Part shown: in pieces, positions 1 to 7,210 of the stretch | Numbering within the stretch: the stretch's first letter is position 1 | Layout: every line of letters begins with the position of its first letter | From: Propionivibrio sp. | GTDB lineage: Bacteria > Pseudomonadota > Gammaproteobacteria > Burkholderiales > Rhodocyclaceae | Length of the DNA: 16,533 nucleotides | Direction of reading: 5' to 3' | Assembly (NCBI GenBank): GCA_017990155.1 | Contig: JAGNOM010000023.1 | Location: 1 to 16,533, forward strand | Translations under genes and position numbers: made by a program | The notes under the pieces: model-generated | The model's input: the letters and a program-made list of their open reading frames with translations, nothing else | Database searches by the model: none | What the model was told of the DNA's origin: nothing

Positions 1-537
1 CCCCTTGTGCGATTCGCGCGGCCCATAGACGTTGAAGTAGCGGAAGCCGACGACTTGCGACCTGGCCTGTGGCAGCCGGCCGCGCACAATCTGGTCGAAC
101 AGGAATTTGGAGTAGCCATAAACGTTGAGCGGCGATTCGAGTGGCCGTTCTTCGCGGAACTCGTTGCTCGCGCCGTACGTCGCCGCGCTGGAGGCATAGA
201 AGAACTGCACGCCTTCGTCGAGACACCAGTCGAGCATGTCCTGCGAATAGCGGAAGTTGTTCTCCATCATGTAGCGGCCGTCACCCTCCATCGTGTCCGA
301 GCACGCGCCTTCATGGAAGATGGCCTTGACGTCGCCGTCGAAATCGCCGGCGAGCAGGCGATTGAGGAAGTCGTCCTTGTCGAGGTAATCGGCGATTTCA
401 CAATCAACCAGATTGCGGAACTTGTCGGCACGCGTCAGGTTGTCGACGGCGATGATGTCGGTTTCGCCACGCTCGTTGAGCGCCTTGACGATATTGGCAC
501 CGATGAAGCCGGCAGCGCCGGTGACGATGGTGTACAT
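1..537 (-). CDS. hldD: ADP-L-glycero-D-manno-heptose 6-epimerase (3' part outside window)
   Basis: HldD (RfaD) inverts C6 of ADP-D-glycero-D-manno-heptose, the last step in making the activated heptose used for the LPS inner core; it is a cytoplasmic NADP-dependent short-chain dehydrogenase/epimerase. The first 179 codons are present and the rest lies beyond the left edge. The translation begins MYTIVTGAAGFIGANIVKAL, with the Rossmann glycine motif TGAAGFIG. It continues with IFHEGACSDT, the YASSAATYG strand, the catalytic YGYSK (Tyr and Lys of YxxxK) and GFRYFNVYGPRESHKG at the edge. It aligns without gaps of note to what I remember of E. coli HldD. ATG at 537 is preceded by GAGGAG at 549-544 with a 6-nt spacer, and this site overlaps the TGA of rfaE1, so the two genes are probably coupled. 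Identification is firm; completeness cannot be judged here. Confidence 0.96.
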   Translation of the reverse strand, partial: MYTIVTGAAGFIGANIVKALNERGETDIIAVDNLTRADKFRNLVDCEIADYLDKDDFLNRLLAGDFDGDVKAIFHEGACSDTMEGDGRYMMENNFRYSQDMLDWCLDEGVQFFYASSAATYGASNEFREERPLESPLNVYGYSKFLFDQIVRGRLPQARSQVVGFRYFNVYGPRESHKG

Positions 538-547
538 GCGATTCTCC

Positions 548-1480
548 TCAGTTCAGTGCTGCATCGAGTTCGGCGCGCGTCACCACGGCCGTCCCCAGTT
601 TGCCGACGACGATGCCGGCCGCGACGTTCGCGACGTGGATCGCCTTGGCCCAGTCGGCGCCCTGCGCCAGCATGACAGCGAGCGTCGCGATCACCGTATC
701 GCCAGCACCTGACACGTCGTAGACTTCGCGCGCCACAGCTTTCTCGTGCAGCGCGCCGTCGGCACGAAAAAGCGACATGCCTTCCTCGCTGCGCGTGACG
801 AGCAAGGCGTCGAGCGCCAGTTCGTTGCGCAACGCCGTGGCCTTCTGTTCCAGATCGGCATCGTCCTTCCAGCGCCCGACGATTTCACGCATCTCCGCGC
901 GGTTCGGCGTGATGAGCGTCGCCCCGGCGTAGCAGGCGTAATCGTCACCCTTCGGATCGACGAGCACGATTTTTCCGGCAGCGCGAGCGAGGCGAATCAT
1001 TTCACTGATGTGCGTCAGCCCACCTTTTCCGTAGTCCGAAAAAACAATGGCGTCGCACTCATGTAGGCGCAATTCGAAGTCCGAAAGCTTGGCGCGCAAA
1101 GCTTCGTGCGAGGGCGTCGTTTCAAAATCGATGCGCAGTAATTGTTGCTGCCGGCCAATCACACGGAGCTTGACGGTGGTCGTCACCGCCTCGTCCACAT
1201 GCAAGCTGGCATCGATTCCGCCCTCTTGCATCAAGCGCTTGAGGCTGACACCCGGTTCGTCGTTGCCGACCAGCGCCAGGAGCGAGACTTTCGCGCCGAG
1301 CGCGGCCGCATTGCGCGCGACATTGGCCGCACCACCGGGTCGCTCTTCGCTGCGCTCGACTTTAACGACGGGTACCGGTGCTTCCGGCGAAATACGCGAC
1401 ACATCGCCGAACCAATAGCGGTCCAGCATCACGTCGCCCACAATCAGCAGGCGAACTGCCGACAGATCTCCTAATTGCAT
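548..1480 (-). CDS. rfaE1: D-glycero-beta-D-manno-heptose-7-phosphate kinase (RfaE domain I only)
   Basis: The product phosphorylates heptose 7-phosphate at C1 in the ADP-heptose pathway for LPS core. It is a 310-residue PfkB/ribokinase-type kinase. Visible are the N-terminal LLIVGDVMLDRYWFGDV, the substrate loop RPGGAANVARN (about residues 48-57), SDYGKGG (148-154) and the C-terminal anion hole DVSGAGDT (255-262) with the catalytic Asp. E. coli HldE is about 477 residues and carries a second, cytidylyltransferase-like domain; that domain is missing here, so this is the split form and the adenylyltransferase (rfaE2) must be encoded elsewhere. The start is ATG at 1480, with GGGAA about 8 nt upstream, just after the lapB stop. 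An upstream in-frame extension to 1600 would run into lapB and is not conserved-looking. The hldD ribosome site overlaps its stop. Confidence 0.93.
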   Translation of the reverse strand: MQLGDLSAVRLLIVGDVMLDRYWFGDVSRISPEAPVPVVKVERSEERPGGAANVARNAAALGAKVSLLALVGNDEPGVSLKRLMQEGGIDASLHVDEAVTTTVKLRVIGRQQQLLRIDFETTPSHEALRAKLSDFELRLHECDAIVFSDYGKGGLTHISEMIRLARAAGKIVLVDPKGDDYACYAGATLITPNRAEMREIVGRWKDDADLEQKATALRNELALDALLVTRSEEGMSLFRADGALHEKAVAREVYDVSGAGDTVIATLAVMLAQGADWAKAIHVANVAAGIVVGKLGTAVVTRAELDAALN

Positions 1481-1497
1481 GTAAACATTCCCGCGCG

Positions 1498-2667
1498 CTA
1501 AGGCGTCAAATCGAATTCTTCGGTGCGTTTCGGCGAATAGGTTTCCCAACCGCCGCACGCCGGACAACGCCAGTAGAACTGGCGTGCCTTGAAGCCGCAA
1601 TTATCGCACCGGTAACGTGCCAACCGGCGCGTGTAGCCCTGCACGATACCTTTCGCCAGATCAAGGTCGGCGCGCGCTTCGAGCGGCGCAACGAGCAGAC
1701 GCGCCTCGATCAGCTTGTCGAGCCCAAGCAATGTCGGATTGCGCCGCAGTTCCGCGCGCACCAGCGCATACGCGGATTCGATACCCTCGCTCTCGAGAAC
1801 AAGCTGGAAGACGACATCGAGCAGGTCGAGCGACGGGTAGCGTTCGAGGTAGCCGCGCAGAAGCTGCAAGCCCTCGTCGCGCCGGTCGAGTTTCCTGAAG
1901 GCATCAAGCAGACGCTGCGCGACCAGCGCGAGATAGGTTGGATCCTGCTGTTCGATGCGTTGCCAACAGGCGATTGCCTCTTCGAATCGCTCTTGCTGGA
2001 CTTCGATATCGCCTTGCAGGAGGCTGGCACGTACGCATTTCCGGTTTTTCTCAAGCGCCGTTTTGAGGTGTGCAGTCGCCGCTTCGGGCCGCGACCGGAT
2101 CATTTCGGCGGCGGCCATTTCGCAGTAGTACTCGGCGATGTCCTTGTGCGTCGCCACGTCCGGCAATTCGGTGGCGATGACGACCGCCTTCGCCCAATCC
2201 TTCTCGAGCTGGAAGATTTCCAGCAGATTCCGCTTCGCCTCCTCGGCCATCGGCGACTCGCGCAGCTTTTCGAAGACCTCCTCCGCGCGATCGAGCAGGC
2301 CGGCTTTCAGATAGTCCTGACCAAGTTCCGCCAGGGCCTGCAACTTCAGATCCTGCGGCAGGTCCTCGCGCTCGACAAGGCTCTGATGCATGCGAATGGC
2401 GCGCTCGGTCTCACCGCGACGACGGAATAGACTGCCCAGCGCAAAGTGCAGTTCGACCGTCTGCGGGTCGACCTTGACGGCGTCGACAAACGCCTCGATG
2501 GCTCGATCGGGTTGCTCGTTAAGCAGGAAATTCAGCCCCTGGAAATACGAGCGCGGCAAGGCCCGCGACTCCTTGACCAGATGCCGGATATCGATTCGCG
2601 CCGCCGCCCAGCCCAATCCGAAAAAGAGCGGAAAGAAGAGCAGTTGCCAGTATTCAAATTCAATCAT
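1498..2667 (-). CDS. lapB: LPS assembly protein LapB (YciM), TPR repeats plus rubredoxin-like metal site
   Basis: LapB is an inner-membrane-anchored protein with its bulk in the cytoplasm. In E. coli it promotes FtsH-mediated turnover of LpxC and so balances LPS against phospholipid. The 389-residue product has one N-terminal membrane segment (about residues 6-23) and then the family signature AARIDIRHLVKESRALP. A long run of tetratricopeptide-like helix pairs follows (about 40-340). The C-terminus is a rubredoxin-like knuckle with C354xxC357 and C368xxC371, in YRCDNCGFKARQFYWRCPAC. This length and layout match the family. The ATG at 2667 has no clear Shine-Dalgarno sequence (upstream GTTGATGAACCC). 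It follows lapA by 82 nt and precedes rfaE1 by 17 nt, placing LPS control next to LPS core synthesis. Confidence 0.95.
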   Translation of the reverse strand: MIEFEYWQLLFFPLFFGLGWAAARIDIRHLVKESRALPRSYFQGLNFLLNEQPDRAIEAFVDAVKVDPQTVELHFALGSLFRRRGETERAIRMHQSLVEREDLPQDLKLQALAELGQDYLKAGLLDRAEEVFEKLRESPMAEEAKRNLLEIFQLEKDWAKAVVIATELPDVATHKDIAEYYCEMAAAEMIRSRPEAATAHLKTALEKNRKCVRASLLQGDIEVQQERFEEAIACWQRIEQQDPTYLALVAQRLLDAFRKLDRRDEGLQLLRGYLERYPSLDLLDVVFQLVLESEGIESAYALVRAELRRNPTLLGLDKLIEARLLVAPLEARADLDLAKGIVQGYTRRLARYRCDNCGFKARQFYWRCPACGGWETYSPKRTEEFDLTP

Positions 2668-2698
2668 GGGTTCATCAACATCCGATAGTACCGTCAGC

Positions 2699-2726
2699 GC
2701 TTTCGCTCCCGACGACGACCGAAAGC
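2699..2726 (-). repeat. Inverted repeat in the lapA-lapB gap
   Basis: GCTTTCG (2699-2705) and CGAAAGC (2720-2726) are perfect complements, giving a 7-bp stem with a 14-nt loop in the lapAB message. It lies about 32 nt upstream of the lapB ATG. There is no T-run after it on the minus strand, so it is not an ordinary terminator. It could stabilise the transcript, affect lapB translation, or be chance. Confidence 0.35.
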
Positions 2727-2749
2727 CTCAAGTCCAATGCCGGTTTGAC

Positions 2750-2992
2750 TTATTGCTGAACGGTTCGCTTCAGGCGCGCGACTTCACGTCGCAACGTAAA
2801 TACCGTACCGATCAAAGACAAAACACCAAGCAATGCACCACCGGCAAAAAAAGCAAGAACAACGATGATCAGCGGCGCATGCCAGTTTGAATCAAGAAAG
2901 AAACGAATGCTCACCGGGTCGGTATTCTTTATCGCAAACAGGAACAGCAACAAGAACACGAGGATTCTGAGGCTCCACAAGACAAAACGCAT
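2750..2992 (-). CDS. lapA: LPS assembly protein LapA (DUF1049 family membrane protein)
   Basis: This is a small inner-membrane protein of the LapA (YciS) family, the partner encoded next to LapB in LPS quality control. The 80-residue product has two hydrophobic segments (about residues 4-21 and 39-65), joined by the family-typical IKNTDPVSIRFF region. A basic, coiled-coil-like tail ends it (LRREVARLKRTVQQ). The ATG at 2992 is preceded by a strong GGAGG at 3005-3001 with an 8-nt spacer. An in-frame extension upstream to 3052 would be read from the terminator hairpin sequence and is rejected. Its leader lies directly behind the ihfB terminator, so expression depends on read-through or on a promoter I cannot see. 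Confidence 0.93.
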   Translation of the reverse strand: MRFVLWSLRILVFLLLFLFAIKNTDPVSIRFFLDSNWHAPLIIVVLAFFAGGALLGVLSLIGTVFTLRREVARLKRTVQQ

Positions 2993-3012
2993 CAGCACGC
3001 CCTCCCCCAATG

Positions 3013-3040
3013 AAAAGGGCGGCAACTCAAGTTGCCGCCC
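3013..3040 (-). terminator. Intrinsic terminator downstream of ihfB
   Basis: GGGCGGCAAC (3040-3031 read on the minus strand), loop TTGA, and GTTGCCGCCC form a perfect 10-bp GC-rich stem. TTTT (3016-3013) and then CATT follow on the minus strand. It sits 30 nt beyond the ihfB stop and only 20 nt before the lapA ATG. The short T-run suggests incomplete termination. Confidence 0.8.
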
Positions 3041-3070
3041 ATGGTGATTCACTCAACCAAACTACGTCAC

Positions 3071-3364
3071 TCAGACCGATTTGAGCGCGATATCGACGCG
3101 CTCACGCAATTCCTTACCTGCCTTGAAATGCGGCACCCATTTTTCCGGAACGCTAACCTTATCCCCGGACTTCGGGTTCCGGCCAACGCGTGGCGGTCGA
3201 TAGTTCAGCGAAAAGCTACCGAACCCGCGAATCTCGATACGATCGCCCTTGGCCAAGGCTTCGGACATCGCATCGAGAATCATTTTGACCGCAAAATCGG
3301 CATCCTTCGCGACCAGTTGCGGAAAACGCTCCGCGAGCCGCGCGATCAGATCTGACTTGGTCAT
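3071..3364 (-). CDS. ihfB: Integration host factor beta subunit
   Basis: IHF-beta pairs with IHF-alpha to bind specific DNA sites and bend them sharply, shaping transcription, replication and recombination. The 97-residue protein matches the family over its whole length: MTKSDLIARLAERFPQL at the start, the core RIEIRGFGSFSLNYR, and the DNA-contacting arm GRNPKSGDKV with the intercalating Pro64. PHFKAGKELRERV comes near the end. The ATG at 3364 is chosen over a GTG immediately before it because all remembered homologues start MTKS and because AAGG, overlapping the rpsA TAA, is then correctly spaced (8 nt). Only 8 nt separate it from rpsA, the same linkage as in E. coli. Transcription from here ends at the hairpin at 3013-3040. 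Confidence 0.97.
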   Translation of the reverse strand: MTKSDLIARLAERFPQLVAKDADFAVKMILDAMSEALAKGDRIEIRGFGSFSLNYRPPRVGRNPKSGDKVSVPEKWVPHFKAGKELRERVDIALKSV

Positions 3365-3372
3365 CACAAACC

Positions 3373-5070
3373 TTATTGCGGATTGTTCAGCTTGGCTTTC
3401 AGCAGAGCACCGAGGTTGGTCGTACCCGAGCTGACGTTGCTTTCAGCAGAGAACTTCTGCATGGCTTCGTGCTGCTCGGCCTGATCCTTGGCCTTGATCG
3501 ACAGGTTGATCGAACGTGTCTTGCGGTCGATGTTGATGATCATCGCTTCGATCACATCACCTTCCTTGTACACCTTGGTCAGGTCGTCGATACGATCGCG
3601 CGAGACTTCGGAAGCACGCAGATAACCGTCCATGTCACCTTCGAGGGTGACCACTGCGCCACGGGCATCAACCGACTTGATCGTACCCTTGACGATGGCG
3701 TTCTTCTCGTGGGTCGCGATGAAGCTGGTGTACGGATCGCTGTCGAGTTGTTTGATGCCGAGCGAGATACGCTCTTTCTCGGTATCGATCGCCAGGACCA
3801 CGGCTTCGACTTCGTCGCCCTTCTTGAAGTTGCGGATGGCTTCTTCGCCCGGCACCGACCACGACAGATCGGAGAGGTGAACCAGACCGTCGATACCGCC
3901 CGGCAGACCGATGAACACGCCAAAATCAGTGATCGACTTGATCGCGCCGCGAACCTTGTCGCCCTTCTTCTGGTTCATCGCAAAGTCATCCCACGGATTG
4001 GCAGCGCACTGTTTCATACCGAGGGAGATACGACGACGCTCTTCGTCGATTTCAAGGATCATGACTTCGACTTCGTCGCCGAGCTGGACAACCTTCGACG
4101 GATGAACGTTCTTGTTGGTCCAGTCCATTTCCGAGACGTGCACCAAACCTTCGATGCCCTGCTCAATTTCAACGAATGCACCGTAGTCGGTCAGATTGGT
4201 GACCTTGCCGAACAGGCGGGTGCTTTGCGGATAGCGACGTGCGATGCCGACCCACGGATCTTCGCCGAGTTGCTTGAGACCGAGCGAGACGCGGTTCTTC
4301 TCTTGATCGAACTTGAGGATCTTGGCTTGCACTTCGTCGCCGACGGCCAGAACTTCGGACGGGTGACGGACACGGCGCCAGGCCAGGTCGGTAATGTGCA
4401 GCAGACCATCGATGCCGCCGAGGTCAACAAATGCACCGTAGTCGGTGATGTTCTTGACGATACCCTTGACGATGCTGCCTTCCTTGAGGTTGGCAAGCAG
4501 CGCTTCGCGCTCTTCACCCACACTGGCTTCGAGAACGGCGCGACGCGAAACGACGACGTTGTTGCGCTTGCGGTCGAGCTTGATGACCTTGAACTCGAAG
4601 GTCTTGCCTTCGTACGGGGTGGTGTCCTTGACCGGGCGCATGTCGACCAGCGAACCCGGCAGGAAGGCGCGCACGCTGTTGGCCATGACGGTAAGACCGC
4701 CCTTGACCTTGCCGGTGATGGTGCCGGTGACCAACGTACCCTGATTCAGGGCTTCTTCCAGGAAGTTCCAGGCGGCAACGCGCTTGGCACGCTCGCGCGA
4801 GAGGCGGGTTTCACCGAAACCGTTTTCGAGTTGCTCAATGGCAACCTGAGTGAAATCACCGACCTTGACTTCAAGTTCGCCCTGATCACTCAGGAATTCT
4901 TCACGTTCGATATAGCTTTCGGACTTCAGTCCGGCATTGACGACCACGAAATTCTGGTCGATGCGTACAACTTCTGCAGTAATCACTTCGCCTTGACGCA
5001 TTTCCTGGCGCGTAAGGCTGGCTTCAAAAAGATCGGCAAAGCTTTCTTGCATGGTGGGATTGGCTGACAT
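3373..5070 (-). CDS. rpsA: 30S ribosomal protein S1
   Basis: S1 is the large, flexible mRNA-binding protein of the small subunit, needed to load messages with weak Shine-Dalgarno sites. The 565-residue product has six S1 (OB-fold) domains, roughly at residues 35-101, 120-186, 206-274, 292-361, 378-449 and 466-530. Repeated signatures such as TDYGAFVDLGGIDGLLHITD, TDYGAFVEIEQGIEGLVHVSE and TDFGVFIGLPGGIDGLVHLSD are visible. The length is normal (E. coli 557). I start at ATG 5070 (MSANPTMQESFADLFEASL); an in-frame ATG at 5052 is possible. Reading on to 5280 would add 70 low-quality residues through a hairpin-rich leader. The start lacks a good ribosome site, the nearest AGG being about 13 nt away. 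That is usual for rpsA and fits autoregulation by S1. Confidence 0.97.
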   Translation of the reverse strand: MSANPTMQESFADLFEASLTRQEMRQGEVITAEVVRIDQNFVVVNAGLKSESYIEREEFLSDQGELEVKVGDFTQVAIEQLENGFGETRLSRERAKRVAAWNFLEEALNQGTLVTGTITGKVKGGLTVMANSVRAFLPGSLVDMRPVKDTTPYEGKTFEFKVIKLDRKRNNVVVSRRAVLEASVGEEREALLANLKEGSIVKGIVKNITDYGAFVDLGGIDGLLHITDLAWRRVRHPSEVLAVGDEVQAKILKFDQEKNRVSLGLKQLGEDPWVGIARRYPQSTRLFGKVTNLTDYGAFVEIEQGIEGLVHVSEMDWTNKNVHPSKVVQLGDEVEVMILEIDEERRRISLGMKQCAANPWDDFAMNQKKGDKVRGAIKSITDFGVFIGLPGGIDGLVHLSDLSWSVPGEEAIRNFKKGDEVEAVVLAIDTEKERISLGIKQLDSDPYTSFIATHEKNAIVKGTIKSVDARGAVVTLEGDMDGYLRASEVSRDRIDDLTKVYKEGDVIEAMIINIDRKTRSINLSIKAKDQAEQHEAMQKFSAESNVSSGTTNLGALLKAKLNNPQ

Positions 5071-5258
5071 ATGTGTGAGGGACCTGACCGCAATAATGCG
5101 GGTTAAGTTAAAACTCGTTACTCGCCACGCCTGCCGATAAGAACCAGGACGGTTATGCGCCGCACCCTGACAGGGAACGGCGCCGGCATCGCCGGCGGTA
5201 ACACCTTTAAGCGCGCGGCACCTGCCGCACGCCCTTGCTGCTGCTTTTACTACTTCGG
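5071..5258 (-). promoter_or_regulatory. Structured rpsA leader, candidate S1 autoregulatory region
   Basis: The 188 nt between cmk and rpsA hold a series of inverted repeats in the rpsA message. They are GCGGC/GCCGC at 5215-5228, a 7-bp CGCCGGC/GCCGGCG at 5181-5197, CCCT/AGGG at 5165-5175, and CCGCA-TTAT-TGCGG at 5101-5088. A U/A-rich tract, TTTTAACTTAACC, precedes the last hairpin, and there is no canonical Shine-Dalgarno site before ATG 5070. In gammaproteobacteria a folded rpsA leader without a good ribosome site binds S1 for feedback control; equating the two is inference. I cannot pick a convincing promoter, though one is likely here. Confidence 0.45.
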
Positions 5259-7205
5259 CTACGTCGCCAGACCGCTCCATGACAAAACCTGAGCCACAGC
5301 TTGTTCAATGGTCAGATTGGTCGTGTCGAGCAATTCGGCGTCTTCGTTTTGCTTCAGAGGGGCCACACTACGTTGGCTATCGCGCTCGTCGCGTTCCCGC
5401 AAATCCAGCAAAAGAGGCTGGATACTAGCAGCGATTCCTTTTTCGATCAACTGCTTATAGCGTCTTTCCGCCCGAACCTCGACACTGGCTGTGAGGAAGA
5501 TTTTGGTCTGCGAGTCGGGGAATACGACCGAGGCCATATCCCGCCCGTCCGCAACCAATCCGGGCGCCTTCCGAAACAGTCTTTGCCGGAAAAGCAGCGC
5601 ATTACGCACCGCCGGCAAGGCCGCGACCTTTGACGCGCCGGCGGAGATTTCTTCATGCCGAATGGCCTCGCCAACCTCTTCGCCGGCCAGGATGATCGAG
5701 TTTTCGAGGAAAACCACGTCCAGGCACGCGGCGATCGCGGCGATTCTTGTCTCATCGTCCCATGCAACACCATTCCGTTGAGCAGCCAATGCAGTCAATC
5801 GATACAGCGCTCCCGAATCGAGATAGTGCCAACCGAGCGCGGCGGCCACGCGCGCGGCGACCGTTCCCTTGCCCGATGCCGACGGACCGTCGATCGCAAT
5901 CACGGGAACCGGCTGCGTTACGGCCGAAAAGGAGTCGAAGTAATCCGGAAAGGTCTTGGCTACGCAAGCCGGGTCATTGATGCGTACCGTCGTGGCGAAC
6001 GACGCCAGGGAGAAACACATGGCCATGCGATGGTCGTCGTAGGTATCGATGCCGTCGTGCGGCGTTGTGAAAGTGCCCGGCGGCGTAATTCGAATGAAGT
6101 CAGAACCTTCCTCGACCACGGCGCCGACCTTGCGGAGCTCGGCGGCCATCGCCGCAATCCGGTCGGTTTCCTTGACGCGCCAGCTTGCGATGTTCGACAA
6201 GGTCGTCGTGCCTTCGGCAAACAACGCCGCCGTCGCCAGTGTCATTGCCGCGTCCGGAATGTGATTGCAGTCGAGGTCGATCGCCTGCAGTTTGCCTTCC
6301 TGCGGTGCAGACGCCTCGATCCAGTGGCAACCCATTGCGACGCGAGCACCCATTTTTTCAAGCGCCTCGGCAAAGCGCACGTCGCCCTGGATCGAATCTT
6401 GGCCGACGCCTTCGATGCGCACCGGGCCGCCGCCGATGGCGCCGAGCGCCAGGAAGTAGGAGGCGGACGACGCGTCACCTTCGACATGAATCACTCCGGG
6501 CGAGCGATACCGCGAACCGGCCGGCACGACAAAGCGCTGCCATCCCTCGCGCACGACCTTAACGCCGAAGCGCGCCATGATCGCCAACGTAATTTCGATA
6601 TACGGCCGGGAAATCAGTTCACCGACCACTTCGATCGTCGTTTCGACACCGGTCAGCGGCAGCGCCATCAGCAGTCCGGTCAGGAACTGGCTCGACACGT
6701 CGCCGCGCACATGCACGAGGCCGGCCGGCCGGATCGTCGCCGGACGCAGTTCGAGCGGCGGAAAACCTTCGCGACCGCCGTAGGCGACGTCGGCACCCAA
6801 TTCGCGCAGCGCATCGACCAAATCGCCGATCGGCCGCTCATGCATACGTGGCACGCCAGTCAGCGAGTAACGCCCACCCGCCAACGCCAGTGCGGCGGTC
6901 AGGGAACGAAACGCGGTGCCGGCGTTGCCGAGAAACAGATCCGCTTGCTTGACCGGAAAAACACCGCCAACGCCATGAACCACATAGCTGTTGCCTCCCT
7001 GCGCATCGACCCTGACGCCGAGCGCCGCCAAAGCGTCCAGCATGCGCGCCGTATCCTCGGATTCAAGCAGATCGAGGACTTCAGTCGTACCTTCTGCCAG
7101 TGCGGCGAGCAGTAAAACCCGGTTGGAGATGCTCTTCGAACCGGGCAGACGCACGCTTCCCTGCGCCGCCAGCAATGGCGGCAGGTCGATAAAATCTTTA
7201 GCCAT
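5259..7205 (-). CDS. aroA: Bifunctional EPSP synthase / cytidylate kinase (AroA-Cmk fusion)
   Basis: One 648-residue frame encodes two enzymes. Residues 1 to about 430 are EPSP synthase (AroA), which joins phosphoenolpyruvate to shikimate 3-phosphate. Visible are PGSKSISNR (21-29), GNAGTAFRSL (93-102), HERPIGDLVD (122-131), DVSSQFLTGLLMA, the KETDR motif (345-349) and TYDDHRMAM (388-396). Residues about 433-648 are CMP/dCMP kinase (Cmk). It shows P-loop GPSASGKGT (440-448), YLDSGALYR (461-469), ADGRDMASVVFPD (552-564) and RDERDSQR (605-612). Only a few residues separate them (FSAVTQPVPVIAIDG), and the junction reads through without a stop. Fusions of this type are annotated in other betaproteobacteria, as I recall. 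ATG 7205 is preferred to the TTG at 7214, which overlaps the tyrA stop. Ser101 replaces the usual Pro101. Both activities are essential or conditionally essential, so the fusion should be functional. Confidence 0.95.
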   Translation of the reverse strand: MAKDFIDLPPLLAAQGSVRLPGSKSISNRVLLLAALAEGTTEVLDLLESEDTARMLDALAALGVRVDAQGGNSYVVHGVGGVFPVKQADLFLGNAGTAFRSLTAALALAGGRYSLTGVPRMHERPIGDLVDALRELGADVAYGGREGFPPLELRPATIRPAGLVHVRGDVSSQFLTGLLMALPLTGVETTIEVVGELISRPYIEITLAIMARFGVKVVREGWQRFVVPAGSRYRSPGVIHVEGDASSASYFLALGAIGGGPVRIEGVGQDSIQGDVRFAEALEKMGARVAMGCHWIEASAPQEGKLQAIDLDCNHIPDAAMTLATAALFAEGTTTLSNIASWRVKETDRIAAMAAELRKVGAVVEEGSDFIRITPPGTFTTPHDGIDTYDDHRMAMCFSLASFATTVRINDPACVAKTFPDYFDSFSAVTQPVPVIAIDGPSASGKGTVAARVAAALGWHYLDSGALYRLTALAAQRNGVAWDDETRIAAIAACLDVVFLENSIILAGEEVGEAIRHEEISAGASKVAALPAVRNALLFRQRLFRKAPGLVADGRDMASVVFPDSQTKIFLTASVEVRAERRYKQLIEKGIAASIQPLLLDLRERDERDSQRSVAPLKQNEDAELLDTTNLTIEQAVAQVLSWSGLAT

Positions 7206-7210
7206 GGGAA

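Noticed and set aside
1481..1600. N-terminal extension of the heptose kinase to 1600
   Set aside because: It would overlap lapB in another frame; ATG 1480 has a suitable ribosome site and gives the family start.
7..2430. Plus-strand frames opposite hldD, rfaE1 and lapB (7-675 and 1378-2430)
   Set aside because: The minus strand encodes well-recognised proteins there; the plus-strand translations resemble nothing.
5071..5280. N-terminal extension of ribosomal protein S1 to an ATG at 5280
   Set aside because: The extra 70 residues overlap the end of cmk, cross the hairpin leader and are not part of the S1 family; ATG 5070 gives the normal length.
3376..7115. Long plus-strand open frames (3376-5067 and 5655-7115) opposite rpsA and aroA-cmk
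   Set aside because: They mirror the real genes, have no ribosome sites or domains, and are rich in residues produced by reverse-complement codons.
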